Source: Streptomyces sp. NBC_00259 (GTDB lineage Bacteria; Actinomycetota; Actinomycetes; Streptomycetales; Streptomycetaceae). From it: DNA of 64,000 bases. Below are positions 34,018-44,058 of the stretch, piece by piece. The stretch covers positions 6,451,501 to 6,515,500 of the forward strand of contig NZ_CP108080.1 of the NCBI RefSeq assembly GCF_036181745.1, in the 5' to 3' direction. The first letter of the stretch is position 1. Each line of letters begins with the position of its first letter. The translations under genes were made by a program, and so were the position numbers. The notes under the pieces were generated by a model. It made no database searches. It saw nothing but the letters and a program-made list of their open reading frames with translations, and was not told the origin of the DNA.

Positions 34018-34129
34018 CGTTTTGACCAGCGCACATCAAAGGCTCTATTTTCAGCCACCGGCCGAGTACCTCCGGCCGGTGGCCGCTCCATGAGGACCGG
34101 CCCTGCTCGCGATCCTTTGGGGGGACGCA

Positions 34130-34486
34130 ATGAACTACTACCTGGATGTTCTGAAGAAGTATGCGGTGTTCAGCGGCCGTGCGCGCCGCAAGGAATACTG
34201 GATGTTCATCCTCTTCAACGTCATCGCCCTGGCCGTGACGTTCGCGCTCGACCTCGCCCTCGGCACCTCCCCGGTGATCTACAGCATCTACGCCGTGGCG
34301 GTGCTCCTGCCGAACCTGGGTGTGACGGTCCGCCGCCTGCACGACACCGACCGCTCCGGCTGGTGGATCCTCATCGCCTTCATCCCGCTCGTGGGCTCCA
34401 TCATCCTGCTGGTCTTCCTCGCCAGCGAGGGCAAGTCGGCCGAGAACCAGTACGGCACGAACCCCAAGTTCGCCGCCGCTGCCTGA
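34130..34486 (+). CDS. DUF805 membrane protein
   Basis: 118 residues. YAVFSGRARRKEYWMFILFN is the conserved DUF805 start, followed by three to four membrane helices and the conserved VRRLHDTDRSGWW loop. The protein ends with a hydrophilic tail (NQYGTNPKFAAAA). Function unknown; members occur next to stress or envelope genes in many bacteria. GGGGGGA lies just before the ATG. A very strong terminator follows 113 bp after the stop. Confidence 0.92.
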   Translation: MNYYLDVLKKYAVFSGRARRKEYWMFILFNVIALAVTFALDLALGTSPVIYSIYAVAVLLPNLGVTVRRLHDTDRSGWWILIAFIPLVGSIILLVFLASEGKSAENQYGTNPKFAAAA

Positions 34487-34518
34487 CGAGGCAGTACGCC
34501 CGACGAGGCAGTACGCCT
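34487..34518 (+). repeat. 16-bp direct repeat after the DUF805 gene
   Basis: GACGAGGCAGTACGCC occurs twice in tandem immediately after the stop codon (the second copy ends CCT instead of CCC). TGACGTA motifs follow. The role is unknown. Confidence 0.7.
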
Positions 34519-34598
34519 GACGTACACCTACGCCGGGGATACGCCTACGCCTGACGTATGTCGGCGGGCGTTCCGGTGAACGGGCGCGTCCGGCCCTC

Positions 34599-34645
34599 AG
34601 CGCCGTGGCCGACAGGAACTTCCTGTCGGCCACGGCGCTTTCGCG
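34599..34645. terminator. bidirectional intrinsic terminator, 20-bp perfect stem
   Basis: AGCGCCGTGGCCGACAGGAA (34599-34618) is complementary over its full length to 34620-34639, with one central base, and is followed by TTTCGCG. It lies between the DUF805 gene (rightward) and the zinc-ribbon gene (leftward, ending at 34675), so it can stop both. Confidence 0.85.
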
Positions 34646-34674
34646 TGCCCGTCGCGCGCTTCCGTCCGTAAGCC

Positions 34675-35520
34675 CTACGCGCCGGTGGACAGCAGTTCGT
34701 CCGCCGGCGCGTTCACCGGCTGAGGGGTGCCGGTGAGGTCCATGACGAAGAGCGGGACGCCGAGATCGTCCGCGCGGGCCCGGGCGTCCGCCGCGTAGCC
34801 CGCGAGGGAGAAGAAGACGCTGACGGCGGAGGCGCTCAAGGCGTTCAGCCAGAGGCATTCGACGGCGCGCAGGCCCGTCGGCCGGGTGGTGGGGTCGACC
34901 TGCGCGACCAGGCCGGGCGCGCGCAGATCGATCCCGGAGGCGGGCCTCTCCTCGGGCTGGACGACCTCCTGGAAGCCGAGCCAGCGAAGGTAGAGCGCCG
35001 CGGCGGTCACCGCGTCGCGTGCCGTGCGGATCGTCACCGGGTGGAAGGTGGGGCGGGGCGCGGCGACCGTACGCGGCGGAGGGATGAGCGTGGGGCGGCC
35101 CGACGCAGGCGAGCCGATGGGCCCGGGGGACTCCGGGGTGCCGGGAGAGACGGACGGCTGGGCTGTCGTCCCGTCCGCAACGGGGCCTGCGGCGCCCGCC
35201 GCGGCCGCCGCGGCCCGCTGCGCCGCGGTCGCACCCGCCGACGACGTCGGCGCCGCCGTCACCGGTCGCACCGGGATGCGCAGCACCGTCCCGCACGGAC
35301 AGCCCAGCTCCGGCTGCGGCCACTGGTCCTGACGCCCGCACGCCTGGCAGCGCACGGTGACCCAGTCGTCCGTCCAGGTGCGGTGCCGTATCGGTTCGGC
35401 GGGAGCGCCTCGCAGCAGGGGCGGGGCGAGCGGCGCCCCGCACGCGCAGGGATAGACGGGTGACGCGAACGTGTGCGTACGACGGCAGACCGGGCAGCGC
35501 ACCGGTACGTGATCTCCCAT
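34675..35520 (-). CDS. zinc-ribbon protein with C-terminal restriction-endonuclease-like domain
   Basis: 281 residues. Two Cys clusters open it: CPVCRRTHTFASPVYPCACG and CQACGRQDQWPQPELGCPCG, each a C-x2-C plus C-x-C zinc-ribbon pattern. An Ala/Pro/Thr/Ser-rich linker (about 90-170) follows. The C-terminal part RDAVTAAALYLRWLGFQEVV, IDLRAPGLVAQVDP, LGVPLFVMDL resembles the PD-(D/E)xK/Mrr fold seen in Streptomyces 'restriction endonuclease' proteins, but here the expected Lys after the Asp-x-n-Gln/Glu strand is not obvious. It is therefore possibly a non-catalytic DNA- or protein-binding form. The ATG at 35520 follows GGAGGGGG. Confidence 0.7.
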   Translation of the reverse strand: MGDHVPVRCPVCRRTHTFASPVYPCACGAPLAPPLLRGAPAEPIRHRTWTDDWVTVRCQACGRQDQWPQPELGCPCGTVLRIPVRPVTAAPTSSAGATAAQRAAAAAAGAAGPVADGTTAQPSVSPGTPESPGPIGSPASGRPTLIPPPRTVAAPRPTFHPVTIRTARDAVTAAALYLRWLGFQEVVQPEERPASGIDLRAPGLVAQVDPTTRPTGLRAVECLWLNALSASAVSVFFSLAGYAADARARADDLGVPLFVMDLTGTPQPVNAPADELLSTGA

Positions 35521-35663
35521 GTCCGTCCCCCTCCGGCGCCCTCGGACGCGCCTCATGGTCCATCGTCCACCAACCGCGAGGCCTTGGGGAGGGACTTCGG
35601 CCATCGCCGGCCCGCCTCTGCCCCGTCCTCCCTTGACGCCACCCATGGCTCGGCCTAGATTGC

Positions 35664-35699
35664 TTCCGAATAGTAGAAACAAACTTCCGCATCATGGAA
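35664..35699 (+). promoter_or_regulatory. double operator of the glyoxylate regulon (gcl copy)
   Basis: O1 TTCCGAATAGTAGAA (35664-35678), linker ACAAAC, O2 TTCCGCATCATGGAA (35685-35699). The same composite (TTCCG-N6-AGAA, ACAAAC, TTCCGCA-N4-GGAA) precedes hyi in the same orientation and with the same 21-bp period. It is probably bound by an IclR-type repressor such as the allantoin/glyoxylate regulator AllR. Confidence 0.75.
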
Positions 35700-35791
35700 G
35701 AAGGTGCGGAGGGTGTAGGGACCAGCACGGAATCGACGCTCTCAGGTGGCGCGACAGAGCCCGATCCGCCAGGCCGAAGCAGGAGCACTCC

Positions 35792-37579
<1,788 letters not shown>

Positions 37580-37600
37580 CGCACCATCCGCAGCCGGCCG

Positions 37601-37629
37601 GGGCGGTCCACCGTGGGGGTGGACCGCCC
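37601..37629 (+). terminator. intrinsic terminator after gcl
   Basis: GGGCGGTCCACC (37601-37612) pairs perfectly with GGTGGACCGCCC (37618-37629) over a GTGGG loop, giving a 12-bp stem 22 bp after the gcl stop. No long T tract follows, as is common in Streptomyces. Confidence 0.8.
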
Positions 37630-37717
37630 TTCGGTCGCGGGCTGCGGGCCGCGGGGCGCGGCCTGCGTCCCGCCTGATCGCCCGGGGACCGGAACCCGCA
37701 AACGATACAAATGAACT

Positions 37718-40612
37718 ATGCGCGGAGCTTTGGTTCGAATCAGACGTAAGTTGCTGAATTCAACCAGGAGGATTCTGCCCGGTCGGCTGCACCGCCCGGG
37801 CCACGGCCGTCAGGGCCAGCAGGGCCAGCAGGGCCAGCAGGACCGGCAGGATCAGCAGGGCAAGCAGCACGACCGGCCGCCCCGAGGGGGTGGCGCGCGG
37901 CTGTCGCGGAGCCTGCGGTCCCCGCTGGGCATGCGCAGCCTCGCGGGCCAGGTGTTCCTCCTGCAGCTGGCGGTCGTGGTCCTCGTCGTCGCCGCCGGGC
38001 TGGTGGCACTCGTCGTGCAGGCCCGCCGCGACAGCATGGCGGACGCCCAGAACCGGACGCTCACCGCGGCCCGGACCTTCGCCAGCTCCCCGGGCATCCT
38101 CACGGCACTGGACAGCCCCGATCCCACGGCGATGCTGCAGGCGAGCGCCCAGCAGGTCCGTAAGGCGGCGGGCGTCGACGCCATCATCGTGTACCGGCCC
38201 GACGGGATCACCCTCACCCACAGTGACCCCTCCCAGATCGGGAAACACGTCATCGGCCCCTACGCCGAGGCGGCCGAAGGCAAGTCCTTCACCAGGACCT
38301 TCCAGGGCTCCCTCGGGCTGTCCGTGGTCTCGGCGGTCCCGGTCAAAGCCCCTGACGGCTCGGTCGCCGCCGTCGTCGCCGTCCCCGTCACGGTGGGCAA
38401 CATCCAGAACAGGGTGAACCGGCAGCTGCCCGTCCTCTTCGGCGTCGCGGTGGGCTCCCTCGCCCTCGCCGGCGCCGGGTCGGCGCTCGTGAGCCGCCGG
38501 CTGCGGCGGCAGACCCACGGCCTCGGCCCGGCCGAGATGACACGGATGTACGAGCACCACGACGCGGTCCTGCACGCGGTACGTGAAGGGGTGCTGATCA
38601 TCGGGGGCGACGGCCGGCTGCTGCTGGCCAACGACGAGGCCCGCCGGCTGCTGAACCTGCCGGCGGACGCGGAGCACCGCCACGCCGACGAGCTGGGACT
38701 GGAAGGGGACCTCGCCGAGCTGCTCACGTCGGAGCGCCCGGCCACCGACGAGGTGCACCTGGCCGGCGACCGGCTCCTCGCGGTCAACAAGCGGTTCACC
38801 GCCCCCCTGGGGCCGGCGAGCCGAGTGGTCACGCTGCGGGACACCACCGAACTGCAGGCTCTCGCCGGCAGGGCAGAGACGGCCCGCGAGCAGCTCCGGC
38901 TGCTCTACGACGCCGGGATGCGCATCGGCACCACCCTGGACGTCACCCGCACCACCGAGGAGCTCGCGGAGGTCGTGGTCCCCCGCTTCGCCGACATCGC
39001 CACCGTCGAGCTCCAGGACCCGGTCCTGCGCGGCGAGGAGCCGTCCGGCGCGAGCACCGAGATGCGCAGGACCACCGTCGTCGGCCTGGAGGGAGACCAT
39101 CCGCTCCATCCGGCCGGGGAGCTGATCCGGTTCGTCCGCTCCCATCCCATGGGCGCGGGCGCGGGCGCGGCCGGCGGCCGCGCGGTCCTGGTGCGGGACC
39201 TCAACGCCTCCGAGGGCTGGCGGGCCCAGGACCCCGGCCGCGCCCGGCAGGTCCTCGACCTCGGCATCCACTCCCTGATCGTGGTCCCGCTGCGGGCCCG
39301 GGGGGTGGTGCTCGGAACGGCGCACTACTGGCGGGCGGACGGCTCCCCGCCGTTCGAGGAGGAGGACCTGTCCTTCGCCGAGGAGCTGGCCGCCCGGGCG
39401 GCCGTGTGCATCGACAACGCCCGCCGCTACACGCGTGAGCACACCATGGCCGTCACGCTGCAGCGCAGTCTGCTGCCCCGCCGCGTACCCGAGCAGACGG
39501 CCCTGGAGGTGGCCCACCGCTACCTGCCCGCCCGGGCCGGGGTGGGAGGCGACTGGTTCGACGTCATTCCGCTGTCCGGCGCGCGGGTCGCGCTCGTGGT
39601 CGGCGACGTCGTCGGCCACGGTCTGCACGCGGCGGCCACCATGGGCCGGCTGCGCACGGCCGTCCACAACTTCTCCGTCCTGGACATGCCTCCGGAGGAA
39701 CTGCTGGGCCGTCTGGACGAGCTGGTGGCCCAGCTCGACAGCGACGAGGACCCCGCGGCCGGGAACGGGCAGGGGATCAGCGGGGCCACCTGCCTGTACG
39801 CCGTCTACGATCCGGTCTCCGGGCAGCTGGCCGTCGCCACCGCGGGCCATCCGGGACCGGCGGTCGTGCAGCCCGGCGGGACCGTCGACTTCCCCTCGCT
39901 GCCGATCTCCCCGCCGCTGGGCCTGGGGGCCGGTCTGCCCACCGAGAGCGCCGAGCTGACCGTGGCCGAGGGGTCCCGGCTCGTGCTCTACACCGACGGG
40001 CTGATCGAGGACCGCGAGCACGACCTGGACGTCGGTCTGGCGGCGCTGCGCGATGCGCTCGCCGGCCCCGACCGCACTCCGGAGGCCACGTGCGCCGCGG
40101 TCATCGAGGCCATGATGTCCGACCGGCCCAGGGACGACATCGCGCTGCTGGTGGCCCGCACCCGCCGGCTCGACCCCGGCCGGGTCGCCGAATGGGACGT
40201 GCCCCGGGACCCGGCGGCGCTGGCCCCGGTCCGCACGGCCTGTGTCCGCCGGCTGGAGGAGTGGGGCCTGGGGCACATCGGTTTCTCCGCCGAGCTCGTC
40301 CTCAGCGAGCTGATCACCAACGCCATCCGTTACGGCAGCGACCCCGTCAGGGTTCGGCTGCTCCACGACCGCGCCCTGATCTGCGAGGTCTCCGACGGCA
40401 GCAGTACCTCCCCCCGTCTGCGGCGCGCCACCCTCACCGACGAGGGCGGCCGGGGACTCTTCCTGGTCGCCCAGTTCGCCGAGCGGTGGGGGACTCGCTA
40501 CACCCGGACCGGAAAGATCATCTGGGCCGAACTGTCCCTCCACGGCGGCGCCGGCCCGTCGGTGGAGGGCCTCGGCGACGCCCTGGTCGACCTCTGGGAC
40601 GACACGGCGTGA
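37718..40612 (+). CDS. membrane PP2C (SpoIIE/RsbU) phosphatase with sensor, PAS, GAF and RsbW-like ATPase domains
   Basis: 964 residues, in order: basic Gln-rich N-terminus (QGQQ repeats from 9-bp DNA repeats, 37811-37864), membrane helix 76-100, extracellular Cache-like sensor 101-235, helix 237-258, PAS 275-385, GAF 395-565, PP2C phosphatase 575-815 with GGDWFDV, GDVVGHG, YTDGLIE and RDDIALL metal motifs, and a HATPase_c anti-sigma-kinase-like domain 830-945 with ELITNAIRYG and GGRGLFLV. Such proteins dephosphorylate anti-anti-sigma factors and may also phosphorylate them. A solute-binding lipoprotein gene follows and may present the ligand to the sensor. The start is uncertain: the ATG has no ribosome-binding site, but TACAAAT 6 bp before it could be a leaderless -10. 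Confidence 0.88.
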   Translation: MRGALVRIRRKLLNSTRRILPGRLHRPGHGRQGQQGQQGQQDRQDQQGKQHDRPPRGGGARLSRSLRSPLGMRSLAGQVFLLQLAVVVLVVAAGLVALVVQARRDSMADAQNRTLTAARTFASSPGILTALDSPDPTAMLQASAQQVRKAAGVDAIIVYRPDGITLTHSDPSQIGKHVIGPYAEAAEGKSFTRTFQGSLGLSVVSAVPVKAPDGSVAAVVAVPVTVGNIQNRVNRQLPVLFGVAVGSLALAGAGSALVSRRLRRQTHGLGPAEMTRMYEHHDAVLHAVREGVLIIGGDGRLLLANDEARRLLNLPADAEHRHADELGLEGDLAELLTSERPATDEVHLAGDRLLAVNKRFTAPLGPASRVVTLRDTTELQALAGRAETAREQLRLLYDAGMRIGTTLDVTRTTEELAEVVVPRFADIATVELQDPVLRGEEPSGASTEMRRTTVVGLEGDHPLHPAGELIRFVRSHPMGAGAGAAGGRAVLVRDLNASEGWRAQDPGRARQVLDLGIHSLIVVPLRARGVVLGTAHYWRADGSPPFEEEDLSFAEELAARAAVCIDNARRYTREHTMAVTLQRSLLPRRVPEQTALEVAHRYLPARAGVGGDWFDVIPLSGARVALVVGDVVGHGLHAAATMGRLRTAVHNFSVLDMPPEELLGRLDELVAQLDSDEDPAAGNGQGISGATCLYAVYDPVSGQLAVATAGHPGPAVVQPGGTVDFPSLPISPPLGLGAGLPTESAELTVAEGSRLVLYTDGLIEDREHDLDVGLAALRDALAGPDRTPEATCAAVIEAMMSDRPRDDIALLVARTRRLDPGRVAEWDVPRDPAALAPVRTACVRRLEEWGLGHIGFSAELVLSELITNAIRYGSDPVRVRLLHDRALICEVSDGSSTSPRLRRATLTDEGGRGLFLVAQFAERWGTRYTRTGKIIWAELSLHGGAGPSVEGLGDALVDLWDDTA

Positions 40613-40716
40613 TGAGGGCCCCGGTGTGCCCCGGTTCGTCCGAGTACGCTGGCTCTGATGACCGGTTCATCGCCCCAGTGCACCAAGGAGGCACCACACC
40701 GCGTCCTGGAGCCCAT

Positions 40717-41877
40717 GTGACCGCACCCCGTGTCCGAGCAGTGGCCGTCGTCGGCTGCTGTCTCGCTCTTGTGCTCCTGGGTGCCTGTGGCGAGAGTCCG
40801 CGCGCCGAGCCCAGGGCGCCACGGGTGGCCACCTCCGCCGAGGAGGCGGGCGGCATGAGGGCGCTGATCGCCGCGGCGAAGGGCGAGGGCGCGCTCAACG
40901 CGATCGCGCTTCCCCGTGATTGGGCCAACTACGGCGGTCTGATCGACGGCTTCGAGAAGAAGTACGGGATCAAGGTCACGGTCGACGATCCGCAGGGGTC
41001 CAGCCAGGACGAGATCGACGCCATCAAGAAGACCGGGCGGCGGGCCGACGCCCCCGACGTGATCGACGTGGGCGACACCTTCGCGCGGTCGGCGGCCCGG
41101 CAGAACCTGCTCGCGCCGTACCGGGTCGCCGCCTTCGACGCGATCCCGGACAACCAGAAGGACCCGCGGGCCCGCTGGGCGAACAACTATGGGGGCTACA
41201 TCTCCATCGGCTGCGACGCCCGGCGCGTCGACCCCTGCCCCCGGACCTTCGCCGATCTGCTGAAGCCCCAGTACAAGGGCAAGGTGTCGCTCGACGGCGA
41301 CCCCACCCGGTCCAACACCGCCTTCGCCGGCGTGTACGCGGCATCCCTGGCGAACGGCGGGTCGTTCGACGACATCGAGCCCGGTCTCGACTTCTTCGCT
41401 GAGCTGAGGAAGCGAGGCAACTTCAGCCCCGTCGAATCCACCTCCGCCGCGGTCGAGAGCGGGAGGACGCCCATCAGCATCGACTGGGACTACGTCAACC
41501 TCGACTACGCCGACCGGTTCCGCGGCCGGGGAGTGGATTGGCAGGTCGCCATCCCCTTCGACGGCAGCTTCGCCCAGTACTACGCACTCGCCGTCAACAA
41601 GGACGCCCCGCACCCGGCAGCCGCCCGGCTGTGGCAGGAGTACCTCTTCAGCGTCGAAGGCCAGAACCTCCGCCTCGTCGGCTACGCCCGCCCGGTGCTG
41701 ATGGACGTCATGGCGCAGGACGGCACCCTCGACGAGGCCGCCGCCGCGAAGCTGCCGACGGTCGAGGGAACCCCGCAGTTTCCCACGGACGCGCAACTGG
41801 AGAAGGCGAAGAGAACGGTCGCCCGGGGCTGGCCGAAGACCGTCGCGCCCGGCTCGACCTCCCGGAGCACCCCGTGA
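40717..41877 (+). CDS. orphan ABC-type solute-binding lipoprotein (polyamine/iron-type)
   Basis: 386 residues. The signal VRAVAVVGCCLALVLLGACG has a lipobox with Cys at position 24. The mature part has the class II extracellular binding-protein fold: LIDGFEKKYGIKVTV, DVIDVGDTFARSAA, WANNYGGYISIGCD, TFADLLKPQYKGKVSL, IDWDYVNLDYADRF. This is the polyamine/thiamine/2-aminoethylphosphonate/Fe3+ group. There is no permease or ATPase gene nearby, so it is an orphan. It lies 104 bp after the membrane phosphatase gene on the same strand, suggesting a sensing rather than import role. The GTG at 40717 with upstream TGGAG gives the proper signal peptide; an earlier in-frame ATG would not. Confidence 0.82.
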   Translation: MTAPRVRAVAVVGCCLALVLLGACGESPRAEPRAPRVATSAEEAGGMRALIAAAKGEGALNAIALPRDWANYGGLIDGFEKKYGIKVTVDDPQGSSQDEIDAIKKTGRRADAPDVIDVGDTFARSAARQNLLAPYRVAAFDAIPDNQKDPRARWANNYGGYISIGCDARRVDPCPRTFADLLKPQYKGKVSLDGDPTRSNTAFAGVYAASLANGGSFDDIEPGLDFFAELRKRGNFSPVESTSAAVESGRTPISIDWDYVNLDYADRFRGRGVDWQVAIPFDGSFAQYYALAVNKDAPHPAAARLWQEYLFSVEGQNLRLVGYARPVLMDVMAQDGTLDEAAAAKLPTVEGTPQFPTDAQLEKAKRTVARGWPKTVAPGSTSRSTP

Positions 41878-41936
41878 CCATCATGCGCTGAGAGGACCCC
41901 GGCGCCATGCTCCCGCGATGTTCCCGCTACACATGC

Positions 41937-41980
41937 GCGATCGGCCTGGGACCTCTGCGCGGAGGTCACAGGCCGATCGC
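41937..41980 (+). terminator. intrinsic terminator after the lipoprotein gene
   Basis: Arms 41937-41955 (GCGATCGGCCTGGGACCTC) and 41962-41980 pair over 19 bp with one mismatch, leaving a six-base loop TGCGCG. It ends the phosphatase-lipoprotein transcription unit. Confidence 0.8.
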
Positions 41981-42378
41981 TCGGGAACGCGGTGCGGGAC
42001 CGTAAACCGCACCGTGCGCCCTGGCTTTGAGGCGTCTGAGGGTGTTGCCGCCCGACGGTGCGAGGCCGGCGAGACAGGACGTTCGCGCCGCCGGGCGGAG
42101 TCTGTGGGGTGGTGACCGGCCCCGGGAGAGGGGCCGCTGGGACCGCGGCGGGGCGATGGGCGTCCGGCCGGTCCTTCCTTCAGGTCAGGAAGGGCGCCGG
42201 GCGGCCCGTACCACCGCACTGGCTCGCACGCCGCCGCGGTCCTCGCGCTGTCCTCGCCGTCGGCCACCCCTCATCCGGGCCGGCGGTTCGGACGGCGTAC
42301 GGAAGCCAGACCTCCCAGTCGGCTCCCGTACGCGGTCGGGAGAGCGAAACCCTCGCTCAGTACTCGCTCCGTGCGCGC
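41981..42378. other. intergenic, nothing recognised
   Basis: About 400 bp between the terminator and the katA stop. Open frames here are GC-bias shadows with no ribosome-binding sites or recognisable motifs. The gap separates convergent units. Confidence 0.6.
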
Positions 42379-43842
42379 TCAGTCCTCGCGCAGGGCGGTG
42401 ACCGCCTCTTCGACGCGCTTGCCGTAGTCCGGGTCGGCGGCGTGGAAGTGGGCGAGGTTCTTCTCGATCACGTCGTCGCGGGAGACCTGCGAGAGGCCAC
42501 CGGCGATGTTCGCGACCAGGCGGGACTTCTCGTCCGCCGACATCAGGCGGTACAGCTCGCCGGCCTGGTAGAAGTCGTCGTCCTTCGTGTGCTGCGGGGC
42601 GGCGTGGGTGCCCGTGTGGCCATGGACGGCCAGCGGAGCGGACAGGGCGGCGTCCGTCTGCGCGGGACCGGAGTACGAGTTGGGCTCGTAGTTCTTGTCG
42701 GTGCGCGAGCCGTTGCGGATGGCCATGAAGCCGTCGCGGCCGTAGTTGTCGGCTCCGCCGGGAACGGCCTTGGGGGAGTTCACCGGCAGCTGGGTGTGGT
42801 TGACGCCGAGACGGTAGCGGTGGGCGTCCGCGTACGCGAAGAGGCGGCCCTGGAGCATCTTGTCCGGCGAAGGGCCGATGCCCGGCACGAAGTTGTTCGG
42901 GGAGAACGCCGCCTGCTCGACCTCGGCGAAGACGTTGTCCGGGTTGCGGTCGAGGACGAGCCGGCCGACGCGCTGCAGCGGGTAGTCGCTGTGCGGCCAC
43001 ACCTTGGTGAGGTCGAACGGGTTGAAGCGGTAGTCCGCCGCCTCGGCCGCCGGCATGATCTGGACGTACAGCGTCCAGGACGGGTTGACCCCGCGCTCGA
43101 TGGCCTGCAGCAGGTCGGTCTGGTGGCTGTTGGCGTCCGTGCCCACGACCTCGGCGGCCTGCTCGGACGACAGGCAGCGGATGCCCTGGTTCGTCTTGAA
43201 GTGGTACTTGACGAAGAAGGCCTCACCGGCGGCGTTGGTCCACTGGTAGGTGTGGGAGCCGTAGCCGTTCATGTGGCGGTACGAGGCGGGGATGCCGCGG
43301 TCGCCCATCAGCCAGGTGATCTGGTGCGTGGCCTCGGGGGCGTGGGCCCAGAAGTCCCAGACGTTGTCCGGCTCCTGCTTGCCCGTGAACGGGTCGCGCT
43401 TCTGGGAGTGGATGAAGTCGGGGAACTTGACGGGGTCCTTGATGAAGAACACCGGGGTGTTGTTGCCGACGAGGTCGTAGTTGCCCTCCTCGGTGTAGAA
43501 CTTCAGCGCGAAGCCGCGCGGGTCACGGACCGCGTCCGCGCCGCCGAGCGAGTCGGCGACGGTCGAGAAGCGAAGGAACGTCTGGGTCCGCTTGCCGACC
43601 TCGGAGAGGAAGCCGGCCCGGGTGAACCCGGTGACGTCGTCGGTCACCTCGAAGTAGCCGTAGGCGCCGGAGCCGCGTGCGTGGACGACGCGCTCCGGGA
43701 TGCGCTCACGGTTGAAGCGGGCGAGCTTCTCCAGCAGATGCTGGTCCTGGAGGAGGAGCGGGCCACCGACGCCGGCGGTGGCGGAGTTCTGGTTGTCGGC
43801 GACCGGAGCGCCGGACTCGGTCGTAAGCACGCGCTGCGTCAT
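42379..43842 (-). CDS. katA: heme catalase (clade 3 monofunctional)
   Basis: 487 residues. The distal His lies in ERVVHARGSGAYGYFEV, the distal Asn in the RDPRGFALKFYTEEGNYDLV region, and the proximal heme Tyr in GRLFAYADAHRYRLG (R-x-F-x-Y-x-D). About 485 residues is usual for small-subunit, NADPH-binding catalases. It destroys H2O2, which uricase in the same locus produces. No Shine-Dalgarno is visible before the ATG at 43842, though the N-terminus (TTESGAPVADNQNSATAGVG) is the conserved family start. Its promoter shares an operator with the uraD operon. Confidence 0.96.
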   Translation of the reverse strand: MTQRVLTTESGAPVADNQNSATAGVGGPLLLQDQHLLEKLARFNRERIPERVVHARGSGAYGYFEVTDDVTGFTRAGFLSEVGKRTQTFLRFSTVADSLGGADAVRDPRGFALKFYTEEGNYDLVGNNTPVFFIKDPVKFPDFIHSQKRDPFTGKQEPDNVWDFWAHAPEATHQITWLMGDRGIPASYRHMNGYGSHTYQWTNAAGEAFFVKYHFKTNQGIRCLSSEQAAEVVGTDANSHQTDLLQAIERGVNPSWTLYVQIMPAAEAADYRFNPFDLTKVWPHSDYPLQRVGRLVLDRNPDNVFAEVEQAAFSPNNFVPGIGPSPDKMLQGRLFAYADAHRYRLGVNHTQLPVNSPKAVPGGADNYGRDGFMAIRNGSRTDKNYEPNSYSGPAQTDAALSAPLAVHGHTGTHAAPQHTKDDDFYQAGELYRLMSADEKSRLVANIAGGLSQVSRDDVIEKNLAHFHAADPDYGKRVEEAVTALRED

Positions 43843-43893
43843 GGGTGGGAGGGTCGGCCTTCCGTGCGGGAGCTGCTGAAGCGTCAGGAGCGG

Positions 43894-43936
43894 AGCGTAG
43901 ATTCGCTTCCGTGAGAACGTCAACAGTTTGTTGAAA
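43894..43936 (-). promoter_or_regulatory. katA promoter with CAACA-N3-TGTTG operator on the -35
   Basis: Leftward: TTTCAACAAACTGTTGACG (43936-43918), whose last six bases are the -35 TTGACG (43923-43918), an 18-bp spacer, then -10 TACGCT (43899-43894). The inverted repeat CAACA-GTT-TGTTG is 43921-43933. The same 19-bp sequence with one change precedes uraD. Confidence 0.75.
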
Positions 43937-44058
43937 TGAAGGGTGTGAATCCGGGCCGCGGCTGCACTTGGGCGCGACAGGACAGGTGTCAGCGCAGCCA
44001 CGGCCCGGATGTCGGGGGAGGGCCCTCGGGCCCTGGGTGCGGGCGGAGCCGGCCGGGC

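Noticed and set aside
41981..42378. Open frames between the lipoprotein terminator and katA
   Set aside because: All lack ribosome-binding sites and recognisable protein features; a rightward 618-residue frame here is an antisense shadow of katA.
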